Positions 35,965 through 45,837 of a DNA stretch of 64,000 nucleotides are shown piece after piece. The DNA is from JARRQJ01 sp963761035 (GTDB lineage: Bacteria; Pseudomonadota; Gammaproteobacteria; DRLM01). The stretch spans positions 2,418,001 to 2,482,000 of the forward strand of contig CAVXFH010000002.1 in NCBI GenBank assembly GCA_963761035.1, read 5' to 3'. The position numbers and the translations under genes were made by a program. The notes below the pieces were generated by a model. That model saw nothing but the letters and a program-made list of their open reading frames with translations. It was not told the origin of the DNA and searched no databases. How positions within the stretch are numbered: position 1 is the stretch's first letter; every line of letters begins with the position of its first letter.

Positions 35965-36041
35965 TGTAGTAGTCTCGACCTGATCTGACAGTTACCTGCC
36001 CCGAGGAAGCGTTTTTGTCAGGTCAGGTCGCGACTACTACA
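35965..36041. repeat. 77-bp palindromic repeat (MITE-like or paired IS ends)
   Basis: 26-bp arms (TGTAGTAGTC...CTGACA) with two mismatches around a 25-bp centre. Looks like two facing terminal repeats of a mobile element with the inside removed. Confidence 0.75.
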
Positions 36042-36050
36042 TTTAAACTG

Positions 36051-36419
36051 CTATGTCATGTGTTTCGTGTTGTTGCCTTCGGAATCATCGAATCGCCTGA
36101 CTCTCAAGATCAGCCCGGTTATACTTACCACCTTCACCCGATCACCAAGCTGCAGCGTATCCTTCGACTCGGCATTCCACATCTCGCTATGCACGCGGAC
36201 CCGCAGCGAATTACCTTGAACCTCCATGACTTCTCCAACACTGTTTAATAGTTCCTCGGCCCCTGCCCGAATCGGTCGCCGCATCGCCCGCCAGATTAAG
36301 ACGTACATCCATATCGAAAGTGCAGCGATTGCAGCGTAGATGAGGCCGGCCGTCGAAAGCGGAAAAATCCAGAAAACCACCAGGGCAAATACCGGCATCA
36401 ACAATGTAATGTGGTACAT
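36051..36419 (-). CDS. NfeD-like membrane protein
   Basis: 122 aa from the ATG at 36419; a longer frame reaches 36485. Two TM helices (about 5-20 and 24-45) and a C-terminal OB-fold (about 62-112) with GEVMEVQGNSLRVRV and LQLGDRVKVVSITGLILRVRR, the NfeD signature. Usually partners an SPFH/stomatin protein, which is not nearby. Confidence 0.75.
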   Translation of the reverse strand: MYHITLLMPVFALVVFWIFPLSTAGLIYAAIAALSIWMYVLIWRAMRRPIRAGAEELLNSVGEVMEVQGNSLRVRVHSEMWNAESKDTLQLGDRVKVVSITGLILRVRRFDDSEGNNTKHMT

Positions 36420-36769
36420 TCCACTTTCCCTTCTCGCATCAAGAATGTTATTACGTAAGGCGATCTCCGTAATAGCCTTAGGCACTATTGATTACAGACA
36501 TCGAACCAAAGTTAACAGCTACAACAATATTCACTAACATCCGATAAAGTTCTGTTATATAACAGGCTCCTCGCGATCTTCACCCTTTCAAAGCTACGTG
36601 TATAGGCCAATCATACATAATGACATATGGCACAATTTTAATTCATCCGGGGGTGGAAACATGACGAGGCAATATACGGAGGCGTCAGCCATAGAAAACC
36701 CATGATCGATTGCAGTTACTTACGTTACAATGAATTGTCGCTAAATCGTCCCAGATTGGAGCAATCCTC

Positions 36770-37390
36770 ATGCAAATCGATCCGTCCCTGCAGTCATCGG
36801 CGGATAATTATAAGTTAATGACCAACTTGGTAGTTCCGCGTCCTATTGCCTGGGTCACGAGTCAAAATCAAGATGGCGTCGTTAACCTTGCACCGTTCAG
36901 CTTCTTCAATGCGGTTAGTGGAAACCCACCTTATGTAATCATCAGTGTTGGCCTAAATGACGCCGGCGAGCCCAAGGACACCGCGAGAAACATCCTGGAT
37001 AGCGGTCAATTCGTTGTGAATATGGTGACTGAAGACCTATTCAATGCCATGAACATATCAGCCGCGGACTTTCCGCCCGAGCAGAGCGAACTGGTCGCGG
37101 GCCATTTGCGCGCCGCGCCCTCGGTCCACGTCAAAGTACCCCGGGTGGCGGAGGCGCAAGTCAGTCTCGAGTGCACGCTGTTCAGCGAGCAACCGCTTGG
37201 GACAAACACGCTGTTTATCGGTGAGGTGGTAATGTTTCATGTGGCCGATCAGTTGGTGGGTGACCGCCTGCGTATCAATCATTTTTCACCAATCGGGCGG
37301 CTTGGATCGCCCTCTGTATACTGTCGCACGACCGACAGGTTCGACGTTGCACGTGTCACGTATGCCCAATGGCGTAGGGACAACACATAA
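36770..37390 (+). CDS. Flavin reductase-like FMN-binding protein
   Basis: 206 aa; GGAG eight bases before ATG. YKLMTNLVVPRPIAWVTS, NLAPFSFFNAVSGNPP and HFSPIGRLG mark the flavin reductase/flavoredoxin family, split-barrel fold binding FMN. Substrate or partner unknown. Confidence 0.88.
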   Translation: MQIDPSLQSSADNYKLMTNLVVPRPIAWVTSQNQDGVVNLAPFSFFNAVSGNPPYVIISVGLNDAGEPKDTARNILDSGQFVVNMVTEDLFNAMNISAADFPPEQSELVAGHLRAAPSVHVKVPRVAEAQVSLECTLFSEQPLGTNTLFIGEVVMFHVADQLVGDRLRINHFSPIGRLGSPSVYCRTTDRFDVARVTYAQWRRDNT

Positions 37391-37396
37391 ACGGGC

Positions 37397-37723
37397 ATGG
37401 TTGACCGCAATCACTATCATGTCTATGTGATCGAACTCTCGAAAGACGTGCTCTATGAAGGCCGCTTCAAGCGCGCCAATCCTGATTATATTGCGGGGAA
37501 GCCATGTGTATACGTCGGCATGACCGGATTGGACCCCGATGTGCGCTTCGACAAGCACAAAGCGGGAATCCAGTCTAATCGATACGTAAAACGATTTGGA
37601 CTGCGGTTAATTCCGGAACTCTACGAAGCTTATAACCCGATGCCCTATGACGGCGCTCGAGACATGGAAGTCGAGTTAGCGATTGGGCTGAGGGAAGCTG
37701 GGTATGGCGTTTGGCAGGGGTGA
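37397..37723 (+). CDS. GIY-YIG-like small protein
   Basis: 108 aa, 6 bp after the flavin reductase gene. YHVYVIEL ... CVYVGMTGLDPDVRFDKHKAG matches the GIY-YIG core strand order, but the catalytic Glu helix ends differently (MEVELAIGLREAGYGVWQG). Nuclease activity is not certain. Confidence 0.6.
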   Translation: MVDRNHYHVYVIELSKDVLYEGRFKRANPDYIAGKPCVYVGMTGLDPDVRFDKHKAGIQSNRYVKRFGLRLIPELYEAYNPMPYDGARDMEVELAIGLREAGYGVWQG

Positions 37724-37893
37724 GTAGGTTTGGCTCAAGCAAATTTCACGAAATCTGTTAGCACCGGATGAAAATTGACCACCAGTGCCATAACATTCTG
37801 CTGCTATTAATCTTCTATCGTTCAGGTCGTGGTCTGTCGTCGATCGGCATATAGCCCAAGATTTGATCAATCCCTAATCGGCGCCAACAGGTC

Positions 37894-38070
37894 ATGGAGT
37901 TTGCGCGAGAGTTTGGGCTTGGGCCTCAGGTGATCGAAAAAGATTATGTGCTGGGTTGGATGCTCGCCGGTATCGCGGAGCATCCGGACGTCGGGCCGAG
38001 TTGGGTCTTCAAAGGCGGCACTCGTCTGAAGATGCGCTATTTCGAAACCTAGCGGTTTTCTCAAGACTTA
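37894..38070 (+). pseudogene. AbiEii/AbiGii nucleotidyltransferase toxin, N-terminal remnant
   Basis: MEFAREFGLGPQVIEKDYVLGWMLAGI ... WVFKGGTRLKMRYFET, the start of a type IV toxin of the AbiEii family; the KGGT motif of the nucleotidyltransferase site is visible. A stop (38050) replaces the Tyr of FETYRFSEDLDF, RFSQDL follows, and the remainder (over 200 residues) is gone. No AbiEi antitoxin is seen. Confidence 0.8.
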
Positions 38071-38202
38071 AACAAGGGGCTCGTTGCTCCCAATGATGAC
38101 GATCTGTAGACAAATAGTTTTAATTAACGCAGGCTTGACAGTTATCGCGCAGGGGTTGATGCTGGATACGCCGAATAGCCTTGTCCTGCGAAGGAGCGCG
38201 TG

Positions 38203-38838
38203 ATGACCCATGATAACGTTAAGAGTCCGTTAGACGGCACTATTGTGACGGTGCATCCGCTGCCGGTGAGAATTACGCACTGGATCAATGTTGCGGCGAT
38301 CTTGGTGATGGTGACCAGCGGTTGGCGCATTTATGACGCCTCGCCAATATTTGCATTCAGATTTCCACCGGATATCACATTGGGCGGCTGGTTGGCCGGT
38401 GCCTTGCAATGGCATTTCGCCGCTATGTGGCTGTTGGTAATCAATGGTTTGATCTATGTGGGCTACGGCATTTTCGCCGGACATTACCGGCATAACTTAC
38501 TGCCGCTTTCGCTGAACTCCCTGTTAAGGTCATTTGCCGATGCCATGCAAGGCCGTTTGTCCCATGGCGTAGGAGAATACAACCCAGTACAGCGCATGGC
38601 TTACCTGGGAGTCATCGTGCTGCTCATCCTCACGGTCTTATCGGGACTGGTCATTTGGAAACCGACGCAGTTTCAGGCGTTGGGTGCGCTGATGGGTGAT
38701 TATCCCGGTGCGCGGCTGTTGCATTTCTTGTGCATGGCGGCGCTGGTATTGTTCGCGGTGATTCATGTGGTGATGGTAATGCTGGTGCCGCGGACCTTTA
38801 TCCCCATGTGGACGGGGCGTGCCCGCAAACCTCTCTAG
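38203..38838 (+). CDS. Cytochrome b561-type membrane subunit
   Basis: 211 aa; AAGGAG before ATG 38203 (GTG 38200 also possible). HPLPVRITHWINVAAI with the haem-binding His, WHFAAMWLLVING, GARLLHFLCMAAL and FAVIHVVMVML supply the paired His of a di-haem b561 bundle. Probably carries electrons from the quinone pool to the molybdoenzyme coded next. Confidence 0.88.
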   Translation: MTHDNVKSPLDGTIVTVHPLPVRITHWINVAAILVMVTSGWRIYDASPIFAFRFPPDITLGGWLAGALQWHFAAMWLLVINGLIYVGYGIFAGHYRHNLLPLSLNSLLRSFADAMQGRLSHGVGEYNPVQRMAYLGVIVLLILTVLSGLVIWKPTQFQALGALMGDYPGARLLHFLCMAALVLFAVIHVVMVMLVPRTFIPMWTGRARKPL

Positions 38839-38847
38839 GACTCGCGC

Positions 38848-39609
38848 ATGAAACGCAGACACGGTATCGAAGCTGACCCGCTTGAATGCTCTAAACAGGC
38901 GATGCGGTTTCTCGAACGCCGTCTGATGCTAAAGGGCGCTCTCAGCGTCGGCGCGCTCAGTCTGCTCTCCGGTTGCAATATCACCGAGCAAGAAACGGTA
39001 CATAAGGTGCTGTGGAACATGTCGCGCTGGAACGATCGGATGCAGATGGCCCTGTTCAATCCGAAGCGCCTCGCCCCGACCTACCCGGAAAGCGACATTA
39101 CCCGTCCCTTCCCATTTAACGCCTACTATCGAGAAGATGAGGCCCCGATTGTAGATGGGGACCGCTATCGTCTGGAGCTGAGCGGCTTGATCCGGGACCG
39201 CCGGCCGTGGTCCTTGGCGGCTTTGAGCGCCTTGCCCCAGGCCACCCAGATAACGCGTCATGTTTGCGTCGAGGGCTGGAGCGCCATCGGCAAATGGAGC
39301 GGCGTGCCTTTCCGGACTTTTCTCGAACGTATCGGCGCCGATTTGAACGCGAAATACGTCGGTTTCAAATGCGCGGATGATTACTACACAAGTATTGATA
39401 TGGCGTCGGCACTGCATCCCCAGACCCAGCTTACCCTGCGATTCGAAGACCGCAGCTTGCCGAGATCGTATGGTTTTCCCATGAAATTGCGTATCCCAAC
39501 CAAATTGGGCTTTAAGAATCCCAAGCACATCATGGCCATCTATGTGACCAACATGTATCCAGGGGGTTACTGGGAGGACAAGGGTTACAATTGGTTTGCG
39601 GGTCTCTAG
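38848..39609 (+). CDS. YedY/MsrP-like molybdopterin oxidoreductase
   Basis: 253 aa. Twin-arginine-like RRLMLKG and lipobox LLSGC (res 25-43) predict Tat export and possibly lipidation. The sulfite oxidase fold carries HVCVEGWSAIGKWSG, whose Cys binds molybdenum, and PTKLGFKNPKHI. Neighbouring b561 supplies electrons. Substrate unknown; MsrP relatives repair methionine sulfoxide. Confidence 0.85.
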   Translation: MKRRHGIEADPLECSKQAMRFLERRLMLKGALSVGALSLLSGCNITEQETVHKVLWNMSRWNDRMQMALFNPKRLAPTYPESDITRPFPFNAYYREDEAPIVDGDRYRLELSGLIRDRRPWSLAALSALPQATQITRHVCVEGWSAIGKWSGVPFRTFLERIGADLNAKYVGFKCADDYYTSIDMASALHPQTQLTLRFEDRSLPRSYGFPMKLRIPTKLGFKNPKHIMAIYVTNMYPGGYWEDKGYNWFAGL

Positions 39610-39628
39610 GAGACGAGGGCCAAGCAGC

Positions 39629-39958
39629 GTGGCTATATCGACTAAGGGAATTTGCGTAAGTATCTTCGCGGCATGCTGCAGTCTGGCGTGGTGCGCGTTT
39701 GCCGATCAGGCGCCGATGCCCGCGGCGGAGAGCAATACGATATCCCAACAGCAGGATTCAGTCGTGAAAACGCCGGCGGAAGTTGAGGTGCCTATGGATG
39801 TGAATGAACCTATGCAGGGCGGCATGATGAAGAAGGGCATGATGAAGTCTGACGTCAAAAAATCCGCCGAGAAGAAGGATGAAAAGATGAAAGAGAGGCT
39901 GAAGCGGGAAGAAGAGTCCATGCCCCCGATGCCAGCGAAGTTGCCGCAAAAACAATAG
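39629..39958 (+). CDS. Secreted Met/Lys-rich small protein
   Basis: 109 aa from the GTG at 39629, 20 bp after the molybdoenzyme gene. Signal peptide about 1-28 (ICVSIFAACCSLAWCAFA). The rest is disordered: MQGGMMKKGMMKSDVKK, then Lys/Glu blocks and a Pro-Met end. The Met cluster beside an MsrP-like enzyme makes it a candidate substrate or metal chaperone. Confidence 0.6.
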   Translation: MAISTKGICVSIFAACCSLAWCAFADQAPMPAAESNTISQQQDSVVKTPAEVEVPMDVNEPMQGGMMKKGMMKSDVKKSAEKKDEKMKERLKREEESMPPMPAKLPQKQ

Positions 39959-40101
39959 CACTCGCATCTCTCTCTACACGGAACGATGTGAAGTTGCAGC
40001 GGCTGATGGACAATAGTCGGGGCATCTGATGATGCCAGCTTAATTGGGTGCGGAGGCTGAAACCGAGGTTCTTGCGTCCGACCATTAAAGCGCGGTAGGT
40101 T

Positions 40102-41448
40102 TTATCTGGTCATCCAAGAACGATTGCGCAGCGTCAACAACGCGTAGGGAAATATCCAGAATAGTGTGAATGACGAAAAGTAGGCGTAGAGAATGCCATA
40201 GACAAATTCCCAGTTACGCTCGCTCTTAAGGTAGTACAGCATGTAAAAGAACGAGGTCAGCCCTATCATCAACAGGACACGTGCGATAATCCAAGGATCG
40301 TTGACGCTCAGCGCGAACATCAGGCCGAGAACCAAATAAGATACTGGAAATCGCAGATTGGTAATTGATTTGTCAATGACAGTTATCAGCAGGGCTTTGG
40401 GACGCAACTTCCAACAGACGGAGGAAAGCAGCCGTGTTTCCTCGCGGATATAGCTGCGGTCCCAACGCAGGTACATACGGCACAATTTCGCATAATTGTC
40501 CGGAACCAAAGTGTGCACCACTGCGGTACGCTGATACACCGCCTGGTAACCGAGGGCGAGGATGTTGTTGGTAAGCGCACGATCCTCGCCGGTGGTGCAA
40601 GGCGCGCCGAGGAATCGCTGTTCCAGCCATGACGGCAAGACCTGGCGGACCAGCGATAGGCGATAGGCGGAAAGCGCGCCGGGACAGCAATAAACGGTGC
40701 CGTAAGTGGACTGGGCGCTGCGCAGGAAATCGAAGGACAGCACATAGCGGACATGTAGCATACGGGGGAGGAGGGATTCAAAGCGGTTCAATACGCTGAC
40801 CTTGCCGCCGACAGCGCCGATATGGGGATCGCGAAATGGACCGGCTAAGGCCAATAGAGTACCCGCTTCGATGAGGCTGTCCGAATCCATGGTCACGACG
40901 ATTTCGCCGCGCGCTTGCTCAAAGCCGGTGGCCAGGGCGGCTCGCTTGCCGCGGTTTTGCGGGAAACGGATGGTGCGGATAAGACCGGGGTATTCGCTCG
41001 CCGCCGCCGCGATGTGGATCCAAGTGTCATCGCGGCTGCCGTCATCGATAACAATAATCTCGAGCCGGTCGCGCGGGTAACTGGCGGTTGCGGCGGATAC
41101 TATGGACCGCTTGACCAGAATTCCTTCATTGTAGGCGGGAATCACGACTGTCAGATAGGGAGCATTCGCCTGCGCAACCTCCGGATAGGGGCGGTAGCGT
41201 AACCATAGAAGGGTGCGCAGGACCAGCAGCATCATACCCATGGCGAGCCACATCAGGCTCGGCCGGACGAGGAAGCTAGTCCAACCATGCTTTGAGAGAA
41301 ACGCCATCATGGGATGAAAGCTCGGCATCAAGATACCAAACACACAGCCGGCGGTGATGCCACCGAAAATAATTATATGGATAATGTAATCCGCGTATGT
41401 CTTCACGTAAGGCATACGAACGGCCAGCGTTGAATCGATATCGTTCAT
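40102..41448 (-). CDS. Membrane glycosyltransferase, GT2 (hyaluronan/NodC type)
   Basis: 448 aa, TAGGAG before ATG. TM helices about 20-40 and 62-84, GT2 domain with VVIPAYNEG (102-), IDDGS (134-138), MDSDS (187-), TTGEDRALTN, and YLRWDRSY (QxxRW-type), then three TM helices. Builds or exports a polysaccharide chain at the inner membrane. No other polysaccharide genes adjoin it except a sulfotransferase gene 0.7 kb away on the same strand. Confidence 0.9.
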   Translation of the reverse strand: MNDIDSTLAVRMPYVKTYADYIIHIIIFGGITAGCVFGILMPSFHPMMAFLSKHGWTSFLVRPSLMWLAMGMMLLVLRTLLWLRYRPYPEVAQANAPYLTVVIPAYNEGILVKRSIVSAATASYPRDRLEIIVIDDGSRDDTWIHIAAAASEYPGLIRTIRFPQNRGKRAALATGFEQARGEIVVTMDSDSLIEAGTLLALAGPFRDPHIGAVGGKVSVLNRFESLLPRMLHVRYVLSFDFLRSAQSTYGTVYCCPGALSAYRLSLVRQVLPSWLEQRFLGAPCTTGEDRALTNNILALGYQAVYQRTAVVHTLVPDNYAKLCRMYLRWDRSYIREETRLLSSVCWKLRPKALLITVIDKSITNLRFPVSYLVLGLMFALSVNDPWIIARVLLMIGLTSFFYMLYYLKSERNWEFVYGILYAYFSSFTLFWIFPYALLTLRNRSWMTR

Positions 41449-42132
41449 GGCGCTCCTAAACGGGGAATCATAGCGATATGTAATTCACCGCCAATTAGAT
41501 TATTGCCGCACTATTCATGGGTACAGGATTTCGGGCAAACAGACACATATACCAAGCTGTAAATTATACCGGTATGGTTTAAGGCAGCTAAGAATTATAG
41601 GCAAGCAAGCTAGCGTGCCTTTTCCGTTTGAATACTTTCGCCAGTATGCAGTGACTGACCATGCCAACCTGTGAATCAGTATAGGGTCGAATCCAGACGC
41701 CCGCGAATTCTATCTTCGACGACGACTAATAATACAGAGACAACGTCAAGGTCGTCTACTGCAAGTAAACGATCATCATTCGTTCAAAATTAATTCACTG
41801 AGGCAATCCCCCGACTGCGCCGGGAGTCAATTAACTACTTCGGTGGGAAGATCGTCAATTTGTGAATGTCGCGAGTATACATTGTGCTATCTCGACAATC
41901 CACGGAATGATTGCAATTGTGATTATATTGAAATAATGGGTGACAAAAACAAGGGGTCATCCTCACCACCGGTTGCTGGCAAAGACAAATAATCAAGGGG
42001 TTATGTTGATGGAGCGCCCATGATGACGAATCCGGGTAGTATCTGAGTAAGTTTCGCTTGTTTATCCGGTGGGGGGGTGGGGGTAAATCCGGTCAGCTCC
42101 CGTCTCTCATTTCAATGTAGATCAACGACCGC
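41449..42132. other. 684-bp intergenic region upstream of the glycosyltransferase
   Basis: Nothing recognisable; presumably promoter region of the GT2 gene and 3' region of the sulfotransferase gene. One G-run (GGTGGGGGGGTGGGGG, near 42068). Confidence 0.4.
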
Positions 42133-43329
42133 TTACAGGCTACTATCCGCGACGCCTATGCGTTTTAGGTCGACATTCCCGTAAACGGTAACAAGTCGGC
42201 GCAGGCGAGCCATCTGCTCGGCGCTCAGCGTTCGCGCGCCGCGTCCGATAATGCCCCTGTTAAAGCGGGTGCCGGCGGCATTGCCGTCAACGGCGCGCAC
42301 GGCTGCCGCACATTCCTCCGCGGTCTTCCGCAGACCGAGGAAATCCGCAATACGCGCGACCATCGCCGGCTTGTCCGCCACCATTTCCCTGTAGATTACA
42401 AAGAGACAATTCAGCCGCCCAAGTCGTTGCGCCCGTTCCCAGGAGGCATAAAACCCGGCATACCACGGCATGACGTGATCGATGATCAAGTCGTACTTCC
42501 CCTGCTCATCGAGGGTCGGCCAGACATCGCCGTAGAAGGTATTCACAATCGCGCCTTGATCATAAAAATCGCACAAACTCAGCACGATATCGGGAAAACT
42601 TCTCACCAGCACGATCGGCCGGATAGCAAAGGCCTGCAGAATCTGCATATTGGGCCCGGTCGCGCGGCAATGTAATTTCGTCACCGTATTATCGCGAGCG
42701 GCCTGCAGCACATTGGGGAGATACAGCTCCTGCTCGTTTTGCAAATAGGCATAGGCGAAGTGTGCTTCCGCCCAGCCGGTAAGCGCACGCAATGTGGCAA
42801 GGAGAAATGTCGAGCCGCTCTTCGGCATGCACGCGATCAGCAGGTGTTTGCCCAACTGCGTCGCCGGGACACCTGGCATGAAGTCGGCCAGCTCCGCCCG
42901 TTGGCCGGTAGCCTCGAGCGCATTTGCCAAATCAATCCGCATACCCGGATGATTGGGTTCGAGAGCCAATCCCTTCCTTATCCATTCGATCGCTTGCGTG
43001 AAACGACCTGCAGTGCACTGATCAAACGAGATGCTGGCGAGCGTGTTTAGATAATTCTCTTTAATAATCTCATTTCGCGGCGCAATGGCGGATGCGTCAC
43101 CCAGCATTTTGGCCGCGCGTTCCTTATTGCCGGATTGCAAATAAAGAACACCGAGGTCGTTTAAATACCCGGCATTCTCTGGATCGTGTTTTACAAGTTG
43201 CTCGAAACTAAAAATAGCAGTCGGGATATCGCCTTTCGCCTTTGCATTGTTGGCTAGGTCGATCAGGGCCTTGATCTTGGCGCTATCGCGCTGTGCCTGC
43301 CCGCCAGGATCGGTATCTTTAGTCTCCAT
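42133..43329 (-). CDS. TPR-repeat sulfotransferase
   Basis: 398 aa. Res about 15-145: TPR units (AGYLNDLGVLYLQSGNKERAAKML). Res about 165-390: PAPS-dependent sulfotransferase with 5'-PSB loop CMPKSGSTFL and 3'-phosphate motif RPIVLVRSFPDIVLSL. Transfers sulfate to an unknown acceptor, perhaps a glycan. Divergent from an O-methyltransferase gene. Confidence 0.87.
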   Translation of the reverse strand: METKDTDPGGQAQRDSAKIKALIDLANNAKAKGDIPTAIFSFEQLVKHDPENAGYLNDLGVLYLQSGNKERAAKMLGDASAIAPRNEIIKENYLNTLASISFDQCTAGRFTQAIEWIRKGLALEPNHPGMRIDLANALEATGQRAELADFMPGVPATQLGKHLLIACMPKSGSTFLLATLRALTGWAEAHFAYAYLQNEQELYLPNVLQAARDNTVTKLHCRATGPNMQILQAFAIRPIVLVRSFPDIVLSLCDFYDQGAIVNTFYGDVWPTLDEQGKYDLIIDHVMPWYAGFYASWERAQRLGRLNCLFVIYREMVADKPAMVARIADFLGLRKTAEECAAAVRAVDGNAAGTRFNRGIIGRGARTLSAEQMARLRRLVTVYGNVDLKRIGVADSSL

Positions 43330-43556
43330 CGTTGGATTTTACTGTAAAATTATCGTTTGTAGTCCATGGCTAAAGAATAATGTAGAAGCGAGGCTTCGAA
43401 TATAGGCCCATGGTCGCATTTGACGATATCGCGGAACCACCATGATTACCGCGTTTGAAGTCTTTGAACATGCGCCCGCCATTGGCGAACTCAAAAAACT
43501 TGTCTTTTCCACTTGCTGATGACGGCTGAAAACAAATTCCAGACGAGGAAAATCGC

Positions 43557-44570
43557 ATGAACGACCGACTTAATCCGGAAAGAATCCGCCAGACGGGGAT
43601 GGCGTTCTGGGCTTCAAAGGTACTGTTGAGCGCCGTTGAAATCGGCGTGTTCACGGAGTTGGCGCACGGACCCGAGTACCGCGATATCTTGAGCGGACGC
43701 CTTGGTCTGCATCCCCGCTCGGCGCGCGACTTTCTCGATACGCTCGTGGCCCTGGGGTATTTGCTGCGCAACGGGGATATTTACGCCAACACGCCCGAGT
43801 CCGATCTTTTCCTCGACCGAAATAAGCCCACATACATCGGCGGCATTCTGGAAATGGCCAACAATCGCCTCTTTCCGTTGTGGGGCCACCTCACGGAGGC
43901 GCTTCGTAGCGGAAAGCCGCAAAACGAACTCAAAACGGGTGACGCCGGTCTATTCGCAACGCTCTATGCCGATCACGCGCGCTTAAGGGAATTCCTTCGC
44001 GCCATGACCGGACTCAGCCACGGCGCCAACCTGGCCATTGCCCGCACCTTTCCCTGGACGAATTATCGCACGTTCCTTGATGCGGGCACGGGACAAGGCG
44101 ATCTCGCCGTGCAGATCGCGCTGGCCAACCCGCACCTGCGCGGCACCGGTTTTGACTTGCCGGACGTGGCGCCGATCTTCGCGGAATACGCCGCGACGGC
44201 CGGCGTCGAGGCCAGGCTGAGGTTTCACTCCGGCGATTTCTTCAAACAAGACCTGCCGCAGGCCGACGTCGTGCTGCTGGGGCATATCCTGCAGGACTGG
44301 GACCTCCCGACGAAAACGATGCTTATCAAAAAGGCGTTTGACGCCGTGCCGGTCGGCGGCGCGCTGATCGTCTACGATGCCATCATCGACGACGATCGGT
44401 CGAAGAACGCCTTTGGCTTGATGATGAGCTTGAATATGCTCATGGAAACGCCGGACGGCTTCGGCTATACCGGGCGCGACTGTTGCGCCTGGATGAAGGC
44501 GGCCGGTTTCTCCGCGGTGCGCGTGGAGCCTCTTGCCGGGCCGGACTCGATGGTGGTCGCCATCAAGTAG
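43557..44570 (+). CDS. Class I O-methyltransferase (acetylserotonin/CrtF-like)
   Basis: 337 aa; GAGGA before ATG. N-terminal dimerisation winged helix (res 1-90: RSARDFLDTLVALGYL), then AdoMet domain with LDAGTGQGDLAVQIAL, GFDLPDV, and HILQDWDLPTKTMLIKKAF (His-Asp catalytic region). Acceptor unknown. Confidence 0.87.
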   Translation: MNDRLNPERIRQTGMAFWASKVLLSAVEIGVFTELAHGPEYRDILSGRLGLHPRSARDFLDTLVALGYLLRNGDIYANTPESDLFLDRNKPTYIGGILEMANNRLFPLWGHLTEALRSGKPQNELKTGDAGLFATLYADHARLREFLRAMTGLSHGANLAIARTFPWTNYRTFLDAGTGQGDLAVQIALANPHLRGTGFDLPDVAPIFAEYAATAGVEARLRFHSGDFFKQDLPQADVVLLGHILQDWDLPTKTMLIKKAFDAVPVGGALIVYDAIIDDDRSKNAFGLMMSLNMLMETPDGFGYTGRDCCAWMKAAGFSAVRVEPLAGPDSMVVAIK

Positions 44571-44707
44571 GACCATGCCGCCTGGACAGCCTACCGGCAA
44601 TGCGCAAAGGTAACGGAAGAGGGCGGCCGAAGACAATTGGCCGCAATGAAGTTGGCCTACAAGCTGGACCAAAGTGGCTCCGGCCTTCCGTTATAATCCA
44701 CGAAAAA

Positions 44708-44731
44708 AACGGGCGCCCGCAGGCGCCCGTT
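44708..44731 (-). terminator. Terminator of the porin gene
   Basis: AACGGGCGCC/GGCGCCCGTT stem, four-base loop; on the minus strand it is followed by a T-run of seven. Confidence 0.9.
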
Positions 44732-44817
44732 ATAGTTACAACATTGTCTTTTAGAAGCTTGCGACCCCGCTTCATGAAGAGCCGCAGGCTAAATTGACAT
44801 TTTAGATCACAACCGGC

Positions 44818-45837
44818 TTAGAACCGCAGGCCGGCCTGCAGAGCTACGGCCAGATTGCTGTCCGTGGCGACACCCTTGTCATCTATGTACGCAAATGACT
44901 TCTTGTCGGTGGACACGTAGGCCAGTTCCGCGCGCACGAAGGTGCTGTCGCTGAAATTGTAGGTCGGCGTAATCGTTAAGGTATACGCAGTGTTGGTGCC
45001 CCCCGTGACTGATGTCAACCCATAGATCCCGCTGGTACCGTCACTGACATACTCGATTCTCAGAGGCAGGCTAACTGCGCCCCATGCCATGGAGCCATAC
45101 AAGGCCACGCCATATGCGTTGTCATCGGTGCCTGGAGTTTTCACTGCCTTGGCCTTGTTGGTGTAATCGACATTGGCACCAAAGGTGGCCGGGCCTGCCT
45201 TGCCATTGAAGATGAGATCGACTATGTACCCCTGATTCGCTACGTCGAAAAAGTTTACGGCGCCACTGTAATCGCCAAAGGTGCCGCTCACGCCCAACGC
45301 ACTGCCGGGACCGCCAGCCTTGTTCACTTCACCGTAAACACTCATACCGTTCATGGAATACGTGGCGCGGGCACCATTGTAATAGACCGGCTGATGATTC
45401 CAGACTAGTCCGCGCAAAATATTGGCGTTGGCATAGCTCGGGGCGACTTCGCTGCCGACGTTGGTGGCCAGTGTACCCGCATCGATCTTGAGGCCGTCCA
45501 CAGGCATGATGCTAAGCCAGCCATACTGGAACGCAGTACCTGTGCCGGTGCCCGCGGTGCTCAGCATAGCTCCTGACGAAGCTAGATTGGGCATTGCCAA
45601 TACTCCGACGCCCATATCAAAGCCTACGCCGCCAACCTTCGCATTGCTGGCGAGGTCGACCAACGCATCGTCAGCCGTAAAGGCATCTCTCTTCGTATCA
45701 CTATTGTAGACGTAACCGCCGGCGATGCCGCCGGACAGCGTGATATCCTGATTCGCCACCGTCAATGAACCGGCCGAGGCGGCCAAAGGCATCGCGACAG
45801 CACTAGCAACGGCAAGTGAAAGTAGTTTTTTATTCAT
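44818..45837 (-). CDS. Outer-membrane porin-like beta-barrel
   Basis: 339 aa from the ATG at 45837, eight bases after AAGGAG; an ATG two codons upstream is too close to it. Signal peptide LLSLAVASAVAMPLAASA-G. Many alternating strands, C-terminal Phe (QAGLRF) used by the BAM machinery. Looks like a general or short-chain OmpL/bbp-type porin. Own terminator. Confidence 0.85.
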   Translation of the reverse strand: MNKKLLSLAVASAVAMPLAASAGSLTVANQDITLSGGIAGGYVYNSDTKRDAFTADDALVDLASNAKVGGVGFDMGVGVLAMPNLASSGAMLSTAGTGTGTAFQYGWLSIMPVDGLKIDAGTLATNVGSEVAPSYANANILRGLVWNHQPVYYNGARATYSMNGMSVYGEVNKAGGPGSALGVSGTFGDYSGAVNFFDVANQGYIVDLIFNGKAGPATFGANVDYTNKAKAVKTPGTDDNAYGVALYGSMAWGAVSLPLRIEYVSDGTSGIYGLTSVTGGTNTAYTLTITPTYNFSDSTFVRAELAYVSTDKKSFAYIDDKGVATDSNLAVALQAGLRF

